Below are positions 1 through 6,502 of a DNA stretch of 8,085 nt, one piece after another (position 1 is the first letter of the stretch; the number at the start of each line of letters is the position of its first letter). The position numbers and the translations under genes were made by a program. Source of the DNA: Maribacter sp. (GTDB taxonomy: Bacteria; Bacteroidota; Bacteroidia; Flavobacteriales; Flavobacteriaceae); assembly GCA_003232155.1 (NCBI GenBank), contig QILY01000241.1, positions 1-8,085 on the forward strand. Reading direction: 5' to 3'. Below the pieces are notes generated by a model. The model was not told the origin of the DNA and did not search any database. It was given only the letters and a program-made list of their open reading frames with translations.

Positions 1-128
1 AGCCGTAGCTACGGAATTATTTTTTAACGAAGGCATGGCGCAAAAGACGCATTGGATTACCCGAAGGTTTTAGCTTGACTTGACACTAGTTCACTCGGTA
101 CGAAGTTGCAAACTTCGCACAGCTGGAA
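1..128. repeat. Non-coding region with palindromes, possible dispersed repeat
   Basis: This stretch lies 3' of the CcsBA gene, looks clearly less AT-rich than the adjoining DNA, and holds no convincing gene. It contains a perfect 12-bp palindrome, CCGTAGCTACGG, at 3-14 and a perfect hairpin at 101-117. One plus-strand frame is open from base 2 to a stop near 73 (23 codons), but it has no visible start and is too short to call. The composition shift and the small hairpins resemble the REP-like intergenic repeats that are multiplied in many flavobacterial genomes. That identity is inferred from appearance only, because just one copy is visible here. Confidence 0.3.
101..117. repeat. Perfect 7-bp stem, 3-nt loop hairpin
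   Basis: CGAAGTT, then the loop GCA, then AACTTCG form a perfect short stem-loop about 90 bp beyond the CcsBA stop codon. No T-run follows on either strand, so it is a poor classical terminator. It could stabilise the 3' end of the CcsBA mRNA or be the core of a REP-like repeat. Confidence 0.4.
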
Positions 129-188
129 TTGCAAAATCATTCATCATGTTTATATGATAATCAAATTTAAAAAAATAGTTGAAAATAA

Positions 189-207
189 AGTAGTTCAACA
201 AACTACT
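189..207 (-). terminator. Possible intrinsic terminator of the CcsBA gene
   Basis: On the minus strand, AGTAGTT and AACTACT form a perfect 7-bp stem around a 5-nt loop, and a T-rich tail (TTTATTTTC, then a run of T) follows directly. The gene's TAG stop codon (203-205) lies inside the first stem arm. The stem has only two G-C pairs, so it is weak; position and tail are the main support. Confidence 0.4.
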
Positions 208-3200
208 GTTTGGAATAATTGACTCTATATCGCCACAAGCTAACAGCGCCCAAAATAAATACTCCCAAAACGATATACCATATATAATCAGGTGTAATTG
301 CAGCCGAACCACTCTGCCCGTAGCTATGCAAGCCAACCAAATAATAATTCACCCCATAATAGGTCATCATGATACTGAAGTAAGCAATTATGCTCATGAA
401 ATTGAATGTCCATCTACCTCGCAATCCGGGTATTAAACGGGTGTGAATAACAAAGGCATATACCATGATTGAAATCAAGGCCCAAGTTTCTTTAGGGTCC
501 CAGCCCCAATAGCGACCCCAGCTTTCATTGGCCCATTGACCACCTAAAAAGTTACCGATGGTTAACATTATTAATCCAACAGTCAGGGACAACTCGTTGA
601 TGATGGTCAATTCTTTCAAATTGATTTCCATTCGTTTTTTGTTCTTTTTGGTTGTTAAAATCATCAGAATCAAGCAAACAACACCCAAAATCATGCTTAC
701 CGTTAACGGGCCATAGCTACCCACGATTACAGATACATGAATCATTAACCAATAACTATCCAGTACTGGCACTAAATTAGAAATAGAAGGATCGACCCAA
801 TTTTGATGTGCAATAAAAAGAAGCATTGAAGCTACAAAAGCCGCAGCTGCAAGTGTCATTGTACTTTTTCGGGCAAACAACATACCCATACCCATAGTTG
901 CCCAAGCAACATAAAGAATACTCTCGTAGGCATCGCTCCATGGCGCATGTCCCGAAATATACCATCGTAGAATCAAGCCTGCAGTGTGCCAAAGAAACAA
1001 AATAATAATTGTTCCTTTTAATAGATAGGCTACAGCTTTCCATATTTCACGGTCTTTAAATATTTGAAAAATTAAAAAGAAGAAAAGCATTGCCCCTACA
1101 AGAGCATACAATCGATATAAATGATTGAAAATATTCAATTTATTATAGATTACTTCAATTTCTATCTTTCTATCTGAAGGCAATACTTCGCTACCGTGAT
1201 TTTGTTGATTTTGTTTAAATGCATCTAGAAGTTTATCTGCTTGCGCATAATCACCACTGAGTTGCGAATTTCTTAAGGTAATTAGATAATATGGTATCGC
1301 ATTTTCAACAAAATTAGCATACAAAGAATCAGAAATTTTATATTGGCCGCCTCGATATTCTAAAGCAGAAATCCATTTATTATTCTCATCATTAAGCAGC
1401 GGGAATATTTTCACTATGCCTCCTTCTAAAGCTTGGTTCAACAAGCTTATACGAATATTGGCGTCTTTATAATCTTGTTGGAATTTATTGGGGTTATTGG
1501 TTGCCGTAGCTTCCCTTAGAAAAGGTTCTAACTTATAATTCGCCTTATTATCAAAGAAATCTACAAACTTTGCGAACTCTTGTTTTTCAGGAACTCCAAT
1601 TACGCTACGAATACTATCATTCTTCCCCTTTTTATCAATAGCAATAAATTCAATATTGTACCATATCGCAGGATTCATCATCATTGATAAAAATACCTGA
1701 TCGGCATCCATATCATTGAATTTATCATTTAAACTTAATTTTCGCAATAACTCCGAAGCAAAGGTATTTATTGGCTTCATTCGCCCGCCTTCATCTTGAA
1801 TAATTAATTTGCCGAATTTGGCAGCGTGTTCTTCTGAAACTATCGTAGTTTTTATAAGGGAATCTAATTGCGCTTGAGAAGGCATTACAGGTGCCGTATG
1901 ACCATGGCCATCATCTTGCGTATGTTCTTGACCTGAAACATTAAGTACCATACCCAATATAAGAACAGCGGTCATTTTCGCTTTCTTTGATTTTAGTTTA
2001 TCAAGCGATTGCCCTAAATCTCTAAAACGAGTTTTCCCAAAGAACATAATGCCCAAAAGACCAGCATAAAGCAAAAAATACCCTAAATAGGTAATTCGAG
2101 TACCCCATTGATCATGATTTACTGAAAGAATAGTACCCTTTTCATCAGGATGAAAACTAGATTGAAAAAAACGATAGCCTTTATGATCTAATATATTATT
2201 CATGAAGATATCATAATCGAACGAGCGTTCATCTTTCAATGTAACCTTACTCATAAATGAAGCGTATCCTTTTTCAGTACCGGGATATTTTTCAGCAATA
2301 AAATCATTTAATTGAATAGCAAATGGCAGTTCACGTGTTTTAGAACCATAGGCCATGGTAAAGCCCAAACCACCTATTGAAAATTTATCTGTGAAATTTG
2401 AAGTACCTTTGCCACCTAATATTTTCTTTTGTACGGTTTCACCGTTTGAAGAAATTTCAACAACCAAGGCTGATTGTGTAGCTTCATTAATTTCATTTTC
2501 CGACACTTCAACAATACCATAAGCGCCTTTAACTACTGGTTCAGGAATTACAAATTGCATACCCGCCATACTGTATAAAGAGCGCATTTGAAATTCTTGC
2601 AGGCTGTCTTTTACGATCTGGCCTTGAAATTGATCGGCCATTCGCATAAAACTGCCATCAAAAGGAGATTGTATTTGATATATACTATCTGTAGTAAATA
2701 AATTAATAGCGCCATCAGTTTGTCTGTTCAATGCAAACAATATATTATGAATGCTTGCCACTTTACCATTTTCTAGATAGTGGTCATGTCGTTGGCCATC
2801 ACCAGCCTCTACTATCTTTAAATATTGTTTTCCTTTTTCATCCAGTACCAGTCCTTCTTTTGCTCCTTTAATAAAATCTACATATGAAATGGTAAAAGGT
2901 TGTCCGTTGAAATCAAAATTCCATGGAAGGTTTGATTTTAAGGCTTCGGGAGTTACCATTATTGGATATTCAAGTATCCGCCTTCTCGGTTCTCCATTAA
3001 TTTCACCATCTACATTAGCAGTTAGGTATGTTTTATCTGAATAGAAAACCCGTTCTGTTTTTCCTTCTCGAATGGGCATAACTCCTTCAAAACTAATGTA
3101 ACGTGTTACGAATGCTCCAATGATTATAATTATCCAAGAAAGGTGAAGTGTGAGTACCGGCCATTTTTTCCATGTAAATAATCGATACCGAAACATATTT

Positions 3201-3403
3201 CCAATAAAATTAATAACAAAGAAGACCATAATTGCTTCAAACCATGTGCTGTTATAAATCCAAATACGGGCAGTTTCGGTACTATATTCATTTTCTATAA
3301 AAGTCCCGAAGCCCATTGCGGTTGCAAAAACAAGAAAAAGTACAGCCATTAAACGGGTAGAGAAGAAAAAATTCTTTAGCAATTTTGTCATCGGATGATG
3401 CAT
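203..3403 (-). CDS. ccsBA: CcsBA-type cytochrome c biogenesis protein (fused ResB/Ccs1 + CcsA)
   Basis: This is the System II cytochrome c synthase, which moves haem across the inner membrane and ligates it to CXXCH motifs of periplasmic apocytochromes. The 1066-residue product reads as a full fusion. The N-terminal Ccs1/ResB part has membrane segments near 17-34, 55-72 and 82-100, a large periplasmic domain at about 105-430 and another membrane segment near 434-455. A second hydrophobic stretch (about 477-490) and a second periplasmic domain (to about 755) follow, then a multi-spanning CcsA part. The tryptophan-rich haem-binding WWD motif is at about 954-977 (GGQWANESWGRYWGWDPKE). Histidines in or next to membrane segments that could be haem ligands include H87, H806, H889 and H987. 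Two starts compete: Met1 and Met5 (3389-3391), with Met5 closer to homologous N-termini as I recall them. The gene appears monocistronic and divergent from its plus-strand neighbours. Length and motifs look intact. Confidence 0.95.
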   Translation of the reverse strand: MHHPMTKLLKNFFFSTRLMAVLFLVFATAMGFGTFIENEYSTETARIWIYNSTWFEAIMVFFVINFIGNMFRYRLFTWKKWPVLTLHLSWIIIIIGAFVTRYISFEGVMPIREGKTERVFYSDKTYLTANVDGEINGEPRRRILEYPIMVTPEALKSNLPWNFDFNGQPFTISYVDFIKGAKEGLVLDEKGKQYLKIVEAGDGQRHDHYLENGKVASIHNILFALNRQTDGAINLFTTDSIYQIQSPFDGSFMRMADQFQGQIVKDSLQEFQMRSLYSMAGMQFVIPEPVVKGAYGIVEVSENEINEATQSALVVEISSNGETVQKKILGGKGTSNFTDKFSIGGLGFTMAYGSKTRELPFAIQLNDFIAEKYPGTEKGYASFMSKVTLKDERSFDYDIFMNNILDHKGYRFFQSSFHPDEKGTILSVNHDQWGTRITYLGYFLLYAGLLGIMFFGKTRFRDLGQSLDKLKSKKAKMTAVLILGMVLNVSGQEHTQDDGHGHTAPVMPSQAQLDSLIKTTIVSEEHAAKFGKLIIQDEGGRMKPINTFASELLRKLSLNDKFNDMDADQVFLSMMMNPAIWYNIEFIAIDKKGKNDSIRSVIGVPEKQEFAKFVDFFDNKANYKLEPFLREATATNNPNKFQQDYKDANIRISLLNQALEGGIVKIFPLLNDENNKWISALEYRGGQYKISDSLYANFVENAIPYYLITLRNSQLSGDYAQADKLLDAFKQNQQNHGSEVLPSDRKIEIEVIYNKLNIFNHLYRLYALVGAMLFFFLIFQIFKDREIWKAVAYLLKGTIIILFLWHTAGLILRWYISGHAPWSDAYESILYVAWATMGMGMLFARKSTMTLAAAAFVASMLLFIAHQNWVDPSISNLVPVLDSYWLMIHVSVIVGSYGPLTVSMILGVVCLILMILTTKKNKKRMEINLKELTIINELSLTVGLIMLTIGNFLGGQWANESWGRYWGWDPKETWALISIMVYAFVIHTRLIPGLRGRWTFNFMSIIAYFSIMMTYYGVNYYLVGLHSYGQSGSAAITPDYIWYIVLGVFILGAVSLWRYRVNYSKQ

Positions 3404-3417
3404 TAGTTTTCAGTATG

Positions 3418-3425
3418 CAAAAATA
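3418..3425 (-). promoter_or_regulatory. Possible -7 box upstream of CcsBA
   Basis: On the minus strand these bases read TATTTTTG, an exact match to the Bacteroidota -7 consensus TAnnTTTG. They lie 14 bp upstream of Met1 and 26 bp upstream of Met5. No clear -33 TTTG box is seen at the expected distance. A transcription start here would leave a more usual leader for Met5, mildly favouring that start. Confidence 0.25.
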
Positions 3426-3504
3426 CTACCTTTTATGATTTTTATTTGGATTAAATCATATAAAGTGTAATTAGAAATACTAAAATTAAAAAAGAGGAAT
3501 TCAA

Positions 3505-3681
3505 ATGTTCAATTGGTTAAAGCAATACTAAAGTATACATTCGGACTTGTGCCTATTATTGCTAGATTAGACAAATTGACAAACCTAATTGACTGATTGG
3601 AGGCAATAGGTTTCTCAAGAATTTTCTGATATGCTCTCACTTGATACAGCTTCTTTTATGATTATAACTGTCAAATTTTAA
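3505..3681 (+). pseudogene. Relic of a small DoxX-like membrane protein gene
   Basis: Conceptual translation across three frames gives a continuous family-like sequence. ATG at 3505 starts MFNWLKQ. After a one-base loss near 3526, frame 3528-3593 reads LKYTFGLVPIIARLDKLTNLI. After another shift near 3591, frame 3592-3678 reads TDWRQ, a TAG (3607-3609) where a tyrosine codon would fit, then VSQEFSDMLSLDTASFMIIT. This resembles the N-terminus of a flavobacterial integral membrane protein family (VPIVAGLDKFxNLLxxWxQY then PxxFMxIVG) that I recall as DoxX-like; the exact family name is uncertain. A purine-rich AGAGGA (3493-3498) six bases before the ATG could be the old ribosome site. About 57 residues remain and the rest of the gene is gone, so no functional product is expected. 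Confidence 0.6.
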
Positions 3682-3692
3682 CAAAAACCGTG

Positions 3693-3700
3693 TAAGTTTA
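3693..3700 (+). promoter_or_regulatory. Weak -7-like box upstream of the HxH lipoprotein gene
   Basis: TAAGTTTA matches TAnnTTTG at all but the last base and lies 55 bp upstream of the ATG at 3756. No good -33 box is visible. It is the best promoter candidate between the membrane-protein relic and the lipoprotein gene, but it is weak. Confidence 0.2.
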
Positions 3701-3755
3701 TTGTGTTTAAACGACTATGTTCAATAACTTAAATATTAATTTAAAGAGCTACACT

Positions 3756-4139
3756 ATGAAAATGAACAGAAAAACATTTATTAAAAAAACAGTAGGAGCT
3801 ATGTTGGTAGCCATCCCTGCCTATTCGTTGATCGCATGCTCAAATGACGATACTGCCAATGGCGACCCAAATATAGATATTGCTACTACCGATTGCCTAG
3901 CGAACGGAGCTAATGCTACAGCTATTAGCAGTAACCACGGGCATACTTTGGTCGTTTCAAGTGCTGATATCGAGGCGGGAACTGAAAGATCATATTCAAT
4001 ACAAGGTAGTTCTGGTCACAATCATAATATAACACTTACCGCAGCTAATTTTAATACTTTGAGAACAGCAAAGACTATGCGTGTTGAATCATCAAGAGAT
4101 AGTAGCCATAGGCATGACGTTACGGTTTCTTGTGCTTAA
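3756..4139 (+). CDS. Small lipoprotein with three HxH motifs, function unknown
   Basis: The 127-residue product starts with MKMNRKTFIKKTVGAMLVAI, a lipoprotein signal with lipobox LIAC (Cys28). I chose the ATG at 3756; the frame extends to an ATG at 3717, which would add 13 residues before the signal, while a further in-frame Met at 3762 is also possible. NRKTFIK loosely resembles a twin-arginine motif with RK in place of RR. The residues after the cysteine, SNDD, resemble the acidic export signal of Bacteroidota surface lipoproteins, so exposure on the cell surface is plausible. The mature part has three HxH motifs (H61/H63, H88/H90, H118/H120), each followed by a short alternating hydrophobic strand, and two cysteines (C47, C126) that could form a disulfide. 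Similar small HxH proteins are widespread in bacteria as hypotheticals. Metal binding is an inference from the histidines. The gene sits between two gene relics yet is itself intact. Confidence 0.8.
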   Translation: MKMNRKTFIKKTVGAMLVAIPAYSLIACSNDDTANGDPNIDIATTDCLANGANATAISSNHGHTLVVSSADIEAGTERSYSIQGSSGHNHNITLTAANFNTLRTAKTMRVESSRDSSHRHDVTVSCA

Positions 4140-4446
4140 TTAAGATTTTTGTTGAAATTCATTTCACTATTATACTTACACCCTGATATCCATTTAGAAT
4201 TTACCTGTTTATTATGCAAACGACTTGCCTATAAGGCTATGATAGGAAAAGAAATCTCAATACATCGGCCTGAGCATCGTTTATTGACTTTGTTGAACTA
4301 TTTAAAAAACAAAGCGACTCTCTACAGATTTCACTGTTGAACTAACACGACAACAAATAACAGAGCTTATAGGTTTGCGAGTAGAAACTGCAATCAGGGC
4401 AATTAAAAAATTAGAATCAAAAAAATTACTTCGTATAGAAAACTGT

Positions 4447-4601
4447 GAACTCGTTTAAACTTTTTGTTTGGAACCGAAAATATTCGCTTTTGTGCTCATA
4501 TGAAGTCATTTTTTATTAGCATAGCATGGCTACGGTCAAAATGGAATATTTGCAGGTACCTGCCTGCCGTCAGGCAGGAAAGAAAAAGTTTAAACGAGTT
4601 C
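4447..4601 (+). mobile_element. MITE-like inverted-repeat element, copy 1 (155 bp)
   Basis: The element begins with GAACTCGTTTAAACTTTTT (4447-4465) and ends with its perfect reverse complement (4583-4601). Allowing one mismatch at position 20, the terminal repeats reach 23 bp (4447-4469 and 4579-4601). Inside, AAATATTC (4478-4485) pairs with GAATATTT (4544-4551), so most of the element can fold into one long imperfect hairpin. It has no coding capacity and would have to be moved in trans. It is inserted in the last codons of the Crp/Fnr relic with a 3-bp TGT duplication, and ends 34 bp before the ATG of the DUF2520 gene, so it forms most of that gene's upstream region. A second related copy lies at 7583-7741 in the same orientation. 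The mobilising transposase family cannot be told from the window. Confidence 0.85.
4552..4580. repeat. GC-rich hairpin nested in the right arm of MITE copy 1
   Basis: Two overlapping symmetries occur here. GCAGGTACCTGC (4552-4563) is a perfect 12-bp palindrome. CCTGCCTG, CCGT, CAGGCAGG (4559-4578) is a perfect 8-bp stem with a 4-nt loop. The patch is GC-rich within an AT-rich element, is absent from copy 2, and interrupts the symmetry between the element's two arms, so it looks like a later insertion of a small dispersed repeat. Very similar CCTGCC..GGCAGG hairpins are, to my recollection, common between flavobacterial genes. Confidence 0.6.
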
Positions 4602-4635
4602 TGTAAGATTATGATGTAATTCCTAATTTAGCAGT

Positions 4636-5364
4636 ATGATTAAAATAGCTATCGTAGGAACTGGTAATGTATCCCATCATTTAAATAAGGCTATTTCAAA
4701 AGCCAATGGTTTAACTGTTGTTCAAATTATCAATAGTAGAAGCTATATACAAGAAAATACTACTGACCTACCAGATATTTATATCATTGCCGTTAGCGAT
4801 AACGCTATAAACTCTGTTGCCAAACAATTAAAGAATACCAAAAGTTTAGTAGTACACACTTCTGGAAGTATTTCAATGCATGCATTGCCTGAAAGAGTAA
4901 GAAGAGGTGTGTTTTATCCTTTACAGACTTTTTCAAAGCAATCTGAAATAGATTTTAAAATGGTGCCGCTATGTCTTGAAGTTGAGAAACAAGACGATTT
5001 GTTTTTATTAAAAAAACTAGCAAGTGCGCTATCGAATTCTGTTTATGACACCTCATCTGAGCAGCGAAAATCAATACATTTAGCCGCTGTATTTGTCAAT
5101 AATTTCACCAATCATCTGTATCAGATAGGAAATGAAATTTGCGCAGAAAATCGAGTACCTTTTGAAATTCTAAAACCACTTATTATTGAAACGGCAAAAA
5201 AAATAGAAAGCCTAGCCCCTATTGAAGCACAAACAGGTCCGGCCAAAAGAAATGATACTAAAACTGTAGAAAGGCATTTAAATCAATTAAAGAATTCAAA
5301 CCTAAAAGAGATATATACCTTACTTACCAAATCAATTCAAAACACATATGGAAAAAAGTTATAA
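4636..5364 (+). CDS. DUF2520 / Rossmann-like NAD(P)-binding protein
   Basis: The 242-residue protein opens with a dinucleotide-binding fold (MIKIAIVGTGNVSHHL, GxGNV loop at residues 8-12). The segment DIYIIAVSDNAINSVAKQL, then VVHTSGSIS (about residues 74-82), is typical of the Rossmann-like plus DUF2520 family, which resembles NADP- or F420-dependent oxidoreductases and ketopantoate reductase. The C-terminal helical part (FVNNFTNHLY, then LAPIEAQTGPAKRND) fits the DUF2520 domain, including the conserved GPxxR(N/G)D stretch. Its substrate is unknown, so an oxidoreductase role is only inferred. It is the first gene of a compact series and overlaps the KdsC-like gene by 17 bp, which argues for cotranscription and translational coupling. 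Its upstream region is only 34 bp from the MITE-like element. Length is normal for the family. Confidence 0.88.
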   Translation: MIKIAIVGTGNVSHHLNKAISKANGLTVVQIINSRSYIQENTTDLPDIYIIAVSDNAINSVAKQLKNTKSLVVHTSGSISMHALPERVRRGVFYPLQTFSKQSEIDFKMVPLCLEVEKQDDLFLLKKLASALSNSVYDTSSEQRKSIHLAAVFVNNFTNHLYQIGNEICAENRVPFEILKPLIIETAKKIESLAPIEAQTGPAKRNDTKTVERHLNQLKNSNLKEIYTLLTKSIQNTYGKKL

Positions 5365-5875
5365 AGAATACCTAAAGGATATTAGCACATTTGTTTTTGA
5401 TGTGGATGGTGTTTTTACCGATGGCTCACTACTGATTACTACGGACGGAGAAATGTTGCGAAAAATGAGCGTTAAAGATGGTTATGCCTTAAAAACTGCG
5501 CTTCAAAAAGGATATAAGGTCTGTATTATTACTGGGGGTACTAATGAAGGTGTTCGCAGTAGGTTAAAAGGTTTGGGTGTAAATGATATTTATATGGGCG
5601 CACATCATAAAAATGAACCTCTTACCGAATATCTAACCCAAAATAATATCAATTCTAAAAATGTACTTTATATGGGTGATGACCTTCCAGATATTCCTCC
5701 TATGAAAATGGTCGGTTTACCAACTTGCCCACAAGATGCCGTACCAGAAGTAAAAGCGGTATCTAAATACATTTCGCATAAAAACGGCGGTGATGCCTGC
5801 ATACGTGATGTTATTGAGCAAGTACTAAAAGTACGTGGTGATTGGTATGATAATTTTAGTGCTGCAAACGATTAG
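5348..5875 (+). CDS. kdsC: KdsC-like HAD phosphatase (probable Kdo-8-phosphate phosphatase)
   Basis: The 175-residue protein is a capless C0-type HAD hydrolase. Motif I is FDVDGVFTDG, with nucleophile D18 and acid/base D20. Motif II is the threonine of IITGG (T62), the motif III lysine is probably K88 (HHKNEP), and motif IV is GDDLPD (D111, D112, D115). The pattern VKDGYALK after motif I and the short length match KdsC, which removes phosphate from 3-deoxy-D-manno-octulosonate 8-phosphate in the cytoplasm to give Kdo for the lipopolysaccharide inner core. Related HADs act on other sugar-acid phosphates (for example in sialic or nonulosonic acid synthesis), so the substrate is inferred. The ATG at 5348 lies within the end of the DUF2520 gene, and the stop directly abuts the Maf start. 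No kdsA or kdsB gene is in the window. Confidence 0.88.
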   Translation: MEKSYKEYLKDISTFVFDVDGVFTDGSLLITTDGEMLRKMSVKDGYALKTALQKGYKVCIITGGTNEGVRSRLKGLGVNDIYMGAHHKNEPLTEYLTQNNINSKNVLYMGDDLPDIPPMKMVGLPTCPQDAVPEVKAVSKYISHKNGGDACIRDVIEQVLKVRGDWYDNFSAAND

Positions 5876-6466
5876 ATGATGTTGCAAGAAAAATTAAAGA
5901 ATTACAAACTGATTTTAGCATCTGCATCACCTAGAAGACAACAGTTTTTTAAAGAATTAAAACTTGATTTTGAAGTCCGTTTAAAACCCGTTGAAGAAAT
6001 ATACCCCATACATTTAAAAGGAAGTGAAATTTCAAATTATCTATCTGAATTAAAAGCAACGGCTTTTGAAGGAAGTTTACAGCCCAATGAGATTTTGATT
6101 ACTTCAGATACGGTGGTGTGGCATAATAAGGAATCTTTGGCAAAGCCTGTAGATAAAGAAGATGCACACCATATGCTCCGAAAACTTTCAGACACCACCC
6201 ACGAGGTCATAACCTCAGTAAGTTTTACTACTTCCCAGACTCAAAAAACCATAAACTACAATACCAAAGTAACATTCAGAGCTTTGACCAACGAAGAAAT
6301 TTGGTTCTATATTGATAATTACCAACCCTTTGATAAAGCAGGGGCCTATGGTATCCAGGACTGGTTGGGGCTCATAGCCATAGAAGAGATTAAAGGGTCG
6401 TACACCAATGTAATGGGCTTGCCTACGCATTTAGTTTACAAAACGTTAATAGGTATGGTCAGCTGA
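5876..6466 (+). CDS. maf: Maf family nucleotide pyrophosphatase
   Basis: Maf proteins hydrolyse nucleoside triphosphates to monophosphates plus pyrophosphate, acting on dTTP/UTP or on modified bases, and so clean the nucleotide pool. The 196-residue product carries the family signature LILASASPRRQQFF (S16, S18, R20, R21). It also has SDTVVW with catalytic D78, then LAKP (K90), THEVITSV and DKAGAYGIQDW. The overall pattern is closest to the YhdE-like dTTP/UTP group, though subgroup is a judgement from memory. The ATG follows immediately after the TAG of the HAD gene; a second ATG comes next in frame, so the true start could be one codon later. Length is normal and all motifs are present. The name Maf comes from a septum-formation phenotype in Bacillus, but the biochemical role is pyrophosphatase. 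Confidence 0.92.
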   Translation: MMLQEKLKNYKLILASASPRRQQFFKELKLDFEVRLKPVEEIYPIHLKGSEISNYLSELKATAFEGSLQPNEILITSDTVVWHNKESLAKPVDKEDAHHMLRKLSDTTHEVITSVSFTTSQTQKTINYNTKVTFRALTNEEIWFYIDNYQPFDKAGAYGIQDWLGLIAIEEIKGSYTNVMGLPTHLVYKTLIGMVS

Positions 6467-6477
6467 TACTTTTTAGG

Positions 6478-6485
6478 TAATTTTG
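6478..6485 (+). promoter_or_regulatory. Possible internal -7 box before the lipoprotein gene
   Basis: TAATTTTG is an exact TAnnTTTG match, 17 bp upstream of the ATG at 6503. No good -33 box is seen at the usual distance. It may give the lipoprotein gene its own transcription in addition to read-through from Maf. Confidence 0.3.
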
Positions 6486-6502
6486 ATATAAAATCAGGCA
6501 TT

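Larger units (their letters stand above)
4444..4604. repeat. TGT target-site duplication flanking the MITE-like element
   Basis: TGT occurs directly before (4444-4446) and directly after (4602-4604) the inverted-repeat element. Removing the element and one TGT restores an in-frame C-terminus of the Crp/Fnr relic (IENC-KIMM-stop), which is independent support that these three bases are a duplicated target site. Confidence 0.7.
4149..4619 (+). pseudogene. Remnant of a Crp/Fnr-family transcription regulator, split by a MITE-like insertion
   Basis: Only the C-terminal half of the regulator remains. Frame 4149 onward reads LHPDIHLEFTCLLCKRLAY and then PEHRLLTLLNYLKN, the dimerisation-helix region. 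A one-base shift near 4310-4320 moves the reading to the frame of 4321, which gives STDFTVELTRQQITELIGL followed by RVETAIRAIKKLES and LLRIENC. This is the typical winged-helix DNA-binding domain of flavobacterial Crp/Fnr proteins. The cyclic-nucleotide-binding N-terminal domain is missing. At 4447 a 155-bp inverted-repeat element interrupts the gene and supplies a premature TAA (4456-4458). Beyond it the original end, KIMM plus TAA (4605-4619), resumes in frame once the element and one TGT are removed. A TTG-started 63-codon reading of 4149-4340 is part of this relic, not a separate gene. No functional regulator is expected. Confidence 0.8.

Noticed and set aside
91..336. 81-codon minus-strand reading frame
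   Set aside because: It overlaps the C-terminal coding end of CcsBA in another frame and extends into the hairpin region; it has no family resemblance.
777..1043. 88-codon minus-strand reading frame inside CcsBA
   Set aside because: It lies entirely within the strongly supported CcsBA gene in a different frame, and its Cys/Tyr-rich composition is typical of a shadow frame.
3705..3714. GTTTAAACGA, matching ten bases of the MITE terminal repeat
   Set aside because: The match is short, centres on the common self-complementary GTTTAAAC, and has no partner repeat; chance is likely.
4149..4340. Independent 63-codon gene starting at TTG
   Set aside because: Its sequence continues, after a one-base shift, into a Crp/Fnr HTH domain, so it is a fragment of a pseudogene.
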